Shown: positions 8,170-15,228 of the stretch, piece after piece | How positions within the stretch are numbered: position 1 is the first letter of the stretch | How the letters are laid out: each line of letters starts with the position of its first letter | Source: Chloromonas sp. AAM2 | Lineage: Eukaryota > Chlorophyta > Chlorophyceae > Chlamydomonadales > Chlamydomonadaceae | Reading direction: 5' to 3' | Assembly: GCA_004335635.1 (NCBI GenBank) | Contig: QAXH01004459.1 | Coordinates: 2,165 to 17,392 of the forward strand | Length of the DNA stretch: 15,228 bases | Made by a program: the position numbers and the translations under genes | The notes under the pieces: model-generated | What the model saw: the letters and a program-made list of their open reading frames with translations, nothing else | The model's database searches: none | Told to the model about the DNA's origin: nothing

Positions 8170-9124
8170 TGCTGACCAAGCGCAATCCAACTGACTTCTG
8201 GCTTGATATTGTCGGGTTGTCCACCTGAGTCCACTCCAGAATCCAGAAGGCCTGATCCTGTTTAGATGTGCCTATATGGCCTTGTCAATAGATGTATGTG
8301 CGGAGCAGCAGCACATGGACGCATGGAAACACTAATCATGATGGCAGGCTGTGTAACCAAATACCTGCCACACGCACACTGCAACACACCAACAGACCGC
8401 GCATGTACCAATCACAGACTGCTTATATGAGTTTCACAACTGAACACCGTTCTAAATACATAATGTTGACTCACTGCAGACGGAAACCTGACGAGGCTAA
8501 CTCACGTCTGGAGTGCTGGACAAAAGATTGGAGTGGCTGTGGCTTACAGCAACGTAGCTGAAACCGCATAGCTCTGTGTCAAGGGGATTCAGCCTGGCCT
8601 GGCCTTGCCCGACGAATCCCCTTGACACACTGGCTAGGTTGATCGCCATGAAATTGTAATCGCCATGAAAACATTCATCCCTATCACCATACTGAGCACC
8701 AGCACGTCTGATCAAAAGAACGTTGGATGGCGTGCTATCCATGCACTTGTTGCCAGTGGCAGACACATAATCTCACATTTTGACAGCCTGACTGTCGGCA
8801 CTTACGTATCATCCATCATTGGCCACAAAGGACTGACTTTCAATTGGTGGCTTAACTGGCAACTGACATGTTGCAACTCAGGGAAGGCTTTTGGCTTGGC
8901 TTTGGCTTAAGGGGACATGAAAAACCGACGACTGCCGTTACGCAAGGGCCACAAAAGCCTCGCGGACAGGTGTGCACTCACGTTCGGGCACATAGAGCAG
9001 CTTGGCATTGAACACGGCCAAGTTCTTTGATTACAATGTTGTGTTTGTAGTCACTGCGAAGAACAGACCTTGTGCGCTGAACATGGAATGCACGGAAGGT
9101 GGCTGGTGAGGCGTTGTCCTCATC
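8170..9124. other. Intergenic region between LHCA3 and the F-box gene
   Basis: No ORF here looks like a real protein on either strand. It contains a strong hairpin (8575-8629), a close direct repeat of atcgccatgaaa (8642-8653 and 8659-8670), and presumably the promoter and 5' UTR of the downstream gene, though no promoter motif could be identified. Confidence 0.5.
8575..8629. repeat. Hairpin with perfect 16-bp stem and 23-nt loop
   Basis: The arm tgtgtcaaggggattc (8575-8590) is the exact reverse complement of gaatccccttgacaca (8614-8629). The 23-nt loop is rich in CCTGG/GGCC. It lies between two genes on the same strand, about 460 bp after the LHCA3 poly(A) signal. It could be a structured RNA, a transposon-end relic or a small-RNA precursor; nothing in the sequence decides. 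Confidence 0.85.
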
Positions 9125-12100
9125 ATGTCAGGCAGACGAGCTTTCGCTGAACGTTCTTATCAGGACGTCCAAGAAGAGCAGGCGCCACCGTCTGTCCCCG
9201 ACGAACCTGTAAACACAGAAGCCCGACACGATGCACGCACACCCGAAGTTCCATTAGTAGCTCCTGCCTTGTCCGCAACAACTTCGACAACCAGTCATCC
9301 TTCCGCATTCAAGAATATGGTGCCAGTGTTACCAGAACGTCTACGTCAGGAATGGGTGCATGTGGGCATTGCATGCATGGTGGCAGCGGTCCTGACTCAG
9401 GCTCCCCTGTGGTCAACGGGCCTTCGCGCTGCGTGGCTCAGAGGCCTGCGGCGCTTCCGCCTGCTGCTAGCAAGGTGAGTGCTACCTGCTATCATCACCA
9501 GGGCAACTGCCAGCCTGACAACCTTGTTTTCAACTTTTTGTTACTGCTTATCCTGCCTCGCAGGCCCCTGCAACTGATCATGCACAAGCTGCACCGGCGC
9601 CAGAGGCCATCCGAGATCAACTATGAGCCACAAGCATCATCAGCACCCCAACTACCACCAGCAGCACCACAACCAGCAGCACCCATGCTACAGCCACCCC
9701 CACCCCCTGCAGTAGCCGCTGAACCAATTGCTGCCCTGGCAAATGCCATCTTAGCAGGCGAGGCGTGGGCATCAGAGCAGGGACGGGACAGCCCTGCCCT
9801 GTCTCTCTCCCGCGGCATGAACAGCCGCCTATCCTCTGGTGGCATAGTGCTCATACCCCGGCCTAGCTCCACCTCCCGCCTCTCCCACCCCGCAAGCATG
9901 CCAGCATCCGCAATTAACACACACAGCGGACCTGGCACGTTCCTGCCCCAGCAAACCACCATTCGTGGCAATGCCAATGAGACTCAACAGCAGGCCGGCA
10001 CCTCCTCTGCCTCTTGGCATCCCTTGCACCCTGGCACCGCATCGCATGCACGGCGACGGGTACCAATCATCGTCTCTACCACCACAACCAGGAGAGACAC
10101 CTCACCAGGGCCCACACAACGCCCCGACACACCCAGACCTCCACCGGAGCAAGGCAACGCTCACCTTGCTCCCACCAACGCTGCTGCCTTTTCAGACATC
10201 AATGCGCAGCCTACGGGTGCGTCAGCCAGTGACAGCTTGCCCATGGAGGGTCCATTGGATTCACTGCTTCCGCCGCACGCCGCACGTTCCACGCCACCCC
10301 TGCTGCGCTTGCCGTCAAACAACAGCTTCGAGCGCGCATTCACGCAGCTGAACGCCGGCCGCGCCAGTCAGGATGCGCCGAGGCGCGATAACAGCGGGGG
10401 TTCGGGCGGGGCGGTGGAGGTGAAAGCGGAGGGCGCGGGGAGCGGGGGCGAGGGGCTGATGCTGGATGCGTGTCCGAGTGAAGCCATGTCAGTGGCGTCC
10501 TTCCGGTCGGACGCGGGCGGGGCTGCGGGGGATGGGCTTCTGGCGGACGCGTCTGCATCAGAGGACGGACTAAGCGAGGGCGCGGGCGCGGGAGACGGGG
10601 AGGGCGGCTCGGGGGAGGTGTCCTTTCTGGGCCTGCCGACATGTGTGGGTGCGCATGTGCTGAGCTTCATGCATGCGGACGGCCTGCGGGTGCTGCGGCT
10701 CGTGTGCAGGTAAAAGGGGGCGGCCTAGGGTCAGGGCATTTTGGTGAGGGGCTGGGGACGTCCAAGGCTGTTCACGGCAGGCCAGTGGCCTGGAAAGGCT
10801 TTGAAGGCCATTCACTTATCGGCCAGGGAAATCAGGAGCAAAGGATGGGGACACATGTTGGTGATGGACAGGCTACGTGGACAGCGCCATGATAGACACC
10901 CGACGCTTTCACCAGAAGGCAGTGTCTTGTTTTTCGGTTGTGGCTACAGACTAGAAACCATGGTTAATCCTCTATTTGCTACGGACCCGCTGGAGCGCTT
11001 TTCGCACTGGTTCGATTGCATCAGGTTTACAAGGCTTGGTTCCCCTGCCTTTTCCCTACTCTGCCATTCAGACCACAACTTATTTCTCTCATGCTTGCAC
11101 GCAAGTGGTTAACCCTTACCTGTGCATCAGGCTCTTTTTTTACCGTTGCATCAGGCTCTTTTTTACCGTTGCATCAGGCTCTTTTTTTACCGTTGCATCA
11201 GGCTCTTTTTTTACCTTCATCTCTCTCACCCTCTGTTGCAATCTTTTTGTTGCAAGCTTCAGCCGGAAAGCGTTACCTCCGGATTCCTGCCTGACCTGCA
11301 CCCTGCTTCCGCCGCAGGTCCTTGTACTGGGAGGCTTCCCGGGGCGTGCGGTGCCTGGTGGTGACGCCCGACACCCTGGAGACGCTTGTGGCCATGCAGG
11401 TGCATGCGCTCATGCCGCGCATCTCCAGACTCGTGTTCAGGCAGGCGCCGCCACCGGGGGCAAGGCTGCTGCCAATAGGTGGGGGCCAAGGGGATGGGGA
11501 AAGGGCGGGGGATGTGTACGTTCTAGTAATGGCGACAGACATAGGAATGAAGACATATGATAGCTGTTGTGGCAGAGTTGCTGCTTGAGTTGTTGCTGGA
11601 GCGTGTCCAGGATCAAGGAAAGGTGCAGGCGAAGTATGGAGCCCACTAACCCCTGCGTGCATCGACGGTGGAACGGCTGCTGACTAGCCTCACTCCACAG
11701 TCGAACACACTCCACCACACCGCACGTTTCCGTGTGGTTGCAGGCGCGTCGGCCGGCCCCTACGCGCCCCCCACGGAGGGCTGGCCGCTGGGCAATCCAT
11801 TGATGGTGCTGGCGGTGGCGGGCGGGGCGCAGGCGGGCGCGGGAGTGGGGCCTGCGGGCGGGGTTGTGGGGCACGTGTCGGGGCAATTTGGGTTCGATGC
11901 CGCTGCTTCCGCCCTCCTGATGAGATTCATGCACGAAGTGGTGCCTAACCTGAAGGTGTGTGGGACTGGCTGGCATAAGCATTGTCGGCATAGTTACTTG
12001 ACATTCATGACCAACGCTCTGGATGCGGTAGCAAGTGGGCTTGTGTGACGTTTGACTTGCAACAGTGGTTGGTAGAATCACACGTGCTACTCTCAAGTGC

Positions 12101-14375
12101 CAATCGTTTGGAGGGGCCAAGGCCAGCAACAACTGCCATCACGCTATGGGGCGCTCACCAGTGCCGCTCGGAAGTGCATGAGCTGTGCCTAGTGATGCAT
12201 GCATCCGGCGTATGGGACCAAGTGCTATCCGCCCGTCCCGTGATGCAGCTATCCAGCATTGGCTTTCCCCCACCTCTCCTGTTTCCCCTATTTCCTCCCA
12301 CCTGTCTCCCATGCCCGCCCATGCGCCCATGGTCCCGCAGGAGCTCACGTGTGTGGACCTGTCCGAGGCCCCGCTGCACGCGTCCCCCGCCTGGCTGCCG
12401 CTGCTGGACGCGCTGCCCGGGCCCAGGACGCGCATAGCACTGAGGGAGCACACGGCGTGGGCCAGAGGGGCCATGGGACTGCTGGGTGGGTATGTATGCA
12501 TGTGTGCGGGTGTGATGGCACCAACAAGGTAGCATTCCTGCAAGTGTCTGACGTGTTTTGCGTTTTTGTCTGGCGCACTCGCCGTCCCCCGATCAAACAC
12601 ATTTCTCAAATGAAGTCTGCTTAAGTGGGTGGGTGCGTAGGGTGATGGTGCATCATCTTCACAAGCACCACCTTCGACATGACGTGTCAAGCAATCCCTT
12701 CAAGTGTCGCACCCTACACCTGCCAAACCCCCAGCCATACAGTCGTATGTGGGAGTAGTATTGGTATCTCACTAGCGGATCTCACTAGCCATGTCTCACA
12801 GTCTGACCACACTTTTCCGTTTCTCTCCAGGCACCCCTGAGTCGCTGCGTGACACCGCTGACCACTACCCCGAGCTGCTGGATGCTCTGAAGAAGGTGGT
12901 CAAGCACACGGCCAGCCGGGGGGGACAGGCAGGGGGACAGGGGGCGGGATCTCCCCCCTCCATCACCATTGACATCATGGGCATCACGGTCAGGCGGTGG
13001 GTGGAGGCATGGGGGGCTGCCGGGCCCCGGGCTCCTGTTGTTGTTCCGCGACAGCAGAGGTTTGACGTGCGCAGCGCACTGACTTGATTCCTGAACGGAT
13101 TGTTGACGTGGGCCGAATGGGATTGCTGGATTTCAGTGCATATGCAGGGTCTGTTGGGGGCGGCGAGACCTTCACACCTCGTTAACGCCACAGCGCATGC
13201 AGCACACATTCGCTTGGGTTTACGTTTGACTTGTTTAGCTTGGTGTCAGTGAGGTTGACCTGCACTGCACACATGTGTGTCACTCCCTATCTGCAGGAAC
13301 ACTGCCGCCCGCCTGCCCCAGCTGTGCGCTCTCCAGGGCATCACAGGCCTCACACTGTTCGGGAAGAGCGCAGCGGCAGTGGCCCACGGGCACAGGCTGG
13401 CGGGGCACCTGGCGGCGGTGGCAGCACTCAAACACGTGAGGGGGAGTCGAGGAGTCGCAAGGGGTGCAGATGCAGGGCACTGGATGGGAGATGGATGGGA
13501 GATTTGGCCTGGATGGGAGATTTGGGGGGAGGGGCGGGTGCACGACATGCAGCGGGCTGTACGCACCAACCCAGCGAACTAGGCTGGTGGGTACAGCAGG
13601 ATACTTTGAGGGCAGTATGCGTATCTCACCCCACACAAACGCAGTGCTGTCGCCCGCAGCCTCCCACCTGGTGCCCGCCAGCCGCAGGTACACCGCCCGC
13701 ATTCACATTACTTATTGCTTTCTGCCCCTCAGTTGGCGCGTCTTGAGCTGCTGAGTTACGAGGATGTGAGCGATGCCGAGCTCGCGCCCCTGGCCGCCTG
13801 CCCCTGCCTGGCGCACCTGTACTTGGACTCGCTCTTCATCAAGCAGGCAAGTGACCGTGTGTGAGAGCAGCGGTGCAGAGGGAAGCAGAGAGAGGAACCC
13901 GGGGCCAGGTGACGTGGCTACCAGTGGTGATGTGCAATGACATGAGCATCCATGACCGCACGCTGTCATTGAGCGAGCATGCAACACAGCCGGCTTGCAT
14001 ACCATGTTTTGACCGGGTCTGTCTTCCGCCCATAAGGGGTGCTTTCTGATATCTCCTCCCTTATCTGACATCATGCACCTTCCTACGCCCAGCAATGTTG
14101 CCCTGGCTCCTCCCATATTCCCCCCTTGTTTGCCCCGTCTGTCCCTCCCTCCCTCCCACCCACACCTTGGACGATACAGATGTAAAACTACACTCACTCA
14201 CTCACTCACTCACTCACTCACCTATGATTATATCCCCCCCCCCTTGCAGGCCAGCGGCCCCGTGTTCCCCTCCCTGACCAGCCTCACTGCCGCCCGCATC
14301 AAGTTCATCCTGCGGCCCCTCACATCCATCTTCCCGTCGCTCACACACCTGCGCCTGGGGGTGCTGCACAGGTAG
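9125..14375 (+). CDS. F-box / LRR-like protein with N-terminal hydrophobic segment, 9 exons, 3' end uncertain
   Basis: This is probably a substrate adaptor of an SCF-type ubiquitin ligase. Exons are 9125-9474, 9564-10709, 11318-11478, 11744-11955, 12341-12485, 12831-12996, 13297-13435, 13733-13846 and 14250-14371; all phases close, giving at least 851 residues. The start is the first ATG after an in-frame TGA. Residues 77-96 (WVHVGIACMVAAVLTQAPLW) form a possible membrane segment followed by a basic stretch. Residues about 130-465 are Pro/Ser/Ala-rich and look disordered. An F-box-like motif spans about 474-510 (LPTCVGAHVLSFMHADGLRV then LRLVCR across the exon 2/3 junction). Exons 4-9 carry irregular Leu-rich repeats such as LARLELLSYEDVSDAELAPL and FPSLTHLRLGVL. 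Intron 8 is GC-AG. The last exon either reads AGG-TAG (stop at 14373) or splices at AG|GTAGGG; the latter is favoured. The family is inferred from motifs only. Confidence 0.8.
10710..11317 (+). other. Intron 2 of the F-box gene
   Basis: This 608-bp intron separates the first and second halves of the F-box motif. No coding exon was found in it. Its 3' half contains a minisatellite of pyrimidine-rich, acceptor-like units (11124-11215) about 100 bp before the true acceptor. Confidence 0.7.
11124..11215 (+). repeat. Four-copy 23/24-bp minisatellite of acceptor-like units
   Basis: The units start at 11124, 11148, 11171 and 11195 and have the form gcatcaggctcttttttta then ccgtt; the second has one T fewer. 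An additional gcatcaggttt occurs upstream near 11017. Each unit junction reads pyrimidine run, short spacer, CAG, G, which is the layout of a 3' splice site. Confidence 0.9.
11956..12340 (+). other. Intron 4 of the F-box gene
   Basis: This 385-bp intron has a GT donor in aag|gtgtgt and an acceptor in tcccgcag. Its last 100 bases are C/T-rich. No exon or repeat of note was recognised. Confidence 0.6.
12997..13296 (+). other. Intron 6 of the F-box gene
   Basis: A 300-bp intron from donor CG|gtgggt to acceptor ctgcag. Joining restores an Arg codon (CG+G) and continues the Leu-rich reading frame. Nothing else was recognised in it. Confidence 0.6.
13480..13538 (+). repeat. Small GGATGGGAGAT repeat and G-run cluster in intron 7
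   Basis: Three copies of tggatgggagat are followed by gggggg, gggg and ggg tracts at about 13515-13538, which fits a G-quadruplex pattern on the + strand. It lies wholly in the intron between exons 13297-13435 and 13733-13846. Confidence 0.6.
13847..13852 (+). other. GC-AG intron donor (CAG|GCAAGT)
   Basis: The coding frame of exon 8 ends in AAG CAG, followed by gcaagt, the standard GC-type donor consensus. No GT donor nearby keeps the frame. The matching acceptor is cttgcag before 14250, and the joined frame continues the Leu-rich pattern. Confidence 0.7.
14191..14221. repeat. (CACT)n microsatellite in intron 8 of the F-box gene
   Basis: Seven and a half CACT units lie about 30 bp before the acceptor at 14248-14249; a run of ten C separates them from ttgcag. 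Confidence 0.95.
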
Positions 14376-14698
14376 GGGACGGGCAGCAGGGCTACAGTCT
14401 GCGTGTTCTTGGATTTGATTCCTGCAGTTAGGACGGCCAGTTCAAGAGTTGAGGGCAGAGAGGGGGCTATTCTACAAGGGCCTGCAAGTGACAGAACCCG
14501 GCCTTTGAATGCACACCTGCCCCAGTCACGGTATACTGACAGAGTATGGCCAGGCAGCAGGGTTACTGTGACAGAACCCCACGCTGTTCTTGTGTGCGGG
14601 CAGGCCGGGGCATGGTGGCGACGCTCTTGTCAGGACCTGCGGTGCAAGGGGCATGTGGGACAAGCACAACTGTTGCGTTCTGCTTTGTCACTTATGGC
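14376..14698 (+). other. Sequence between the last F-box exon and the hAT element
   Basis: No exon or conserved motif was recognised. There are weak internal repeats: ggcagcagggctac / ggcagcagggttac near 14384 and 14552, and gtgacagaaccc near 14488 and 14569. It is most likely intron of the F-box gene interrupted by the transposon, because no TGTAA signal follows the possible TAG stop at 14373 before the element. Confidence 0.4.
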
Positions 14699-14713
14699 TA
14701 GGGTGCGTGACCC

Positions 14714-14770
14714 TCTATTAGACTCCCTCTAATTCTATCTATTAGAGTCTAGCGCTAGAGCTCTATTAGA
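14714..14770 (+). repeat. Three phased subterminal 9-mers (tctattaga) of the hAT element
   Basis: Exact copies of tctattaga start at 14714, 14738 and 14762, each 24 bp apart. An imperfect palindrome centred on agcgct (about 14753) lies between copies 2 and 3. Repeated subterminal motifs are known transposase-binding sites in hAT elements such as Ac; the binding role here is inferred. Confidence 0.75.
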
Positions 14771-14864
14771 TTCTTTTGGGCCAGTCACTAGAGTTCGTTG
14801 TAAAAAACCGGAAAAACGTCTGATTTCGCCGGCACATGTGCGCGCTAGCATACATACAGCCGGC

Positions 14865-15228
14865 ATGAAGCCCACTGCAGCTACGGATGCTGCAGAGCTT
14901 GCTAAACTTGAGGCCTTGCAAGAAAAGAAGGGCGCATGGAGGGAGGTATTCAAGCCTTGCAATCATGAAGGCAAATGCGCGGTGCAGTGCACTGCATGCC
15001 ATACATTCCTGTCTTCAGCCTCAGCCGTCACCAACCCCTCAGACGCCTACAAGAAGCACTACAACACGCCAGTGTGCCTTGAGGGCCAGAAAAGGAAGAA
15101 GAAGCAGAGAAAGGCGGTTTGGATTGATGACACCGACCAGGTTTCCTCTGCTTGCCAAGGCCGCAGTGCGGCTGCTCAGTGTGCACGTCACCTCAGCAGC
15201 AGCCGAGAGGAACTGGTCAGCGTGCGGG
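14865..15228 (+). pseudogene. hAT transposase remnant: BED zinc finger joined out of frame to the C-terminal dimerisation domain
   Basis: From ATG 14865 the frame encodes about 92 recognisable residues: a short helix, WREVFKPC, a zinc-finger set C42-x2-C45, H65 and C71 that fits BED type, and a basic stretch KRKKKQRK (76-83) that could be a nuclear localisation signal. After codon 92 (15138-15140) the recognisable protein continues one frame on: FPLLAKAAVRLLSVHVTSAA followed by AERNWSACG, the classic hAT C-terminal motif. In full hAT transposases several hundred residues with the catalytic Asp/Glu residues separate these parts, so this copy cannot encode an active enzyme. The ORF stays open to the window edge. 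Confidence 0.8.

Larger units (their letters stand above)
14699..15228 (+). mobile_element. hAT-family DNA transposon, 5' end, internally deleted (right end outside window)
   Basis: The left boundary is proposed at tagggtgcgtgaccc, which resembles the TAGGG/CAGGG starts of hAT terminal inverted repeats; cttatggc just before it would be the 8-bp target site. Three copies of tctattaga (14714, 14738, 14762) make a subterminal repeat region that is markedly more AT-rich than its surroundings. A BED zinc-finger ORF begins at 14865, and the hAT C-terminal signature appears at 15142-15228 in a different frame. The catalytic core that should lie between them is missing. The right end, and so the true inverted repeat and target duplication, are outside the window. 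Confidence 0.8.

Noticed and set aside
10340..10670. Minus-strand Pro/Ser/Arg-rich ORFs opposite exon 2 of the F-box gene
   Set aside because: They are compositional shadows of GC-rich Gly/Ala/Glu codons on the + strand.
11000..11035. tRNA-like T-loop motif ggttcgattgcatc
   Set aside because: The flanking bases do not pair as a T stem, and no D arm, anticodon arm or acceptor stem surrounds it.
13660..13687. Possible 28-bp micro-exon between exons 7 and 8 of the F-box gene (cgcccgcag...ccgcag|gta)
   Set aside because: Its length would shift the frame. Direct joining of 13435 to 13733 gives a smooth Leu-rich pattern (LKH then LARLELLSYEDV).

Overview
The window looks like nuclear DNA of a green alga, most likely a core chlorophyte of the Chlorophyceae. 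The reasons are a plant-type PSI antenna gene (LHCA3) with a short algal transit peptide, genes split by many short GT-AG introns, moderately high GC with CA/TG-rich microsatellites, Ala/Gly/Gln-rich low-complexity coding tails, and the pentamer TGTAA (the usual chlorophyte polyadenylation signal) downstream of LHCA3. The species cannot be named from this sequence. All three recognisable host genes lie on the + strand, and no minus-strand gene could be supported.

Layout: (1) 1-706 is the end of a long intron of an organelle-type ClpB disaggregase gene. It holds a 26-bp minisatellite, a G-run cluster and a TG microsatellite that abuts the splice acceptor. (2) 707-2656 holds the last four visible exons of ClpB: the end of AAA+ domain 2 with its sensor and arginine-finger motifs, then an unusual Ala/Gly/Ser-rich tail of about 108 residues. 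(3) 2657-4587 has no convincing gene but contains a 28-bp inverted repeat with a third, damaged copy, and a diverged direct repeat. (4) 4588 to about 5450 is a frame-broken, Gln-rich coding relic with an in-frame 51/54-bp minisatellite. (5) 5765-7751 is a complete eight-exon LHCA3 gene of 272 residues. (6) 7752-9124 is its 3' UTR and intergenic DNA, with a TGTAA signal and a perfect 16-bp-stem hairpin. (7) 9125-14375 is a nine-exon gene for an F-box/leucine-rich-repeat-like protein of at least 851 residues, with a putative membrane segment near its N terminus. It includes one GC-AG intron and an intron minisatellite whose units look like splice acceptors. (8) About 14699-15228 is the 5' part of a hAT-family DNA transposon. 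It has three subterminal 9-mers at exact 24-bp spacing and a BED zinc-finger ORF joined directly, in another frame, to the hAT C-terminal dimerisation signature. It is therefore an internally deleted, non-autonomous copy.

The genes do not form an obvious pathway. ClpB (organelle proteostasis), LHCA3 (photosystem I light harvesting) and the F-box protein (probable ubiquitin-ligase substrate adaptor) are ordinary nuclear neighbours. Exon coordinates come from manual splice-site and reading-phase reconstruction, and all phases close consistently. No wholly new system was evident. The best leads are the internally deleted hAT element with its phased subterminal repeats, the membrane-anchored F-box architecture, the ClpB tail, and the His ligand in LHCA3.
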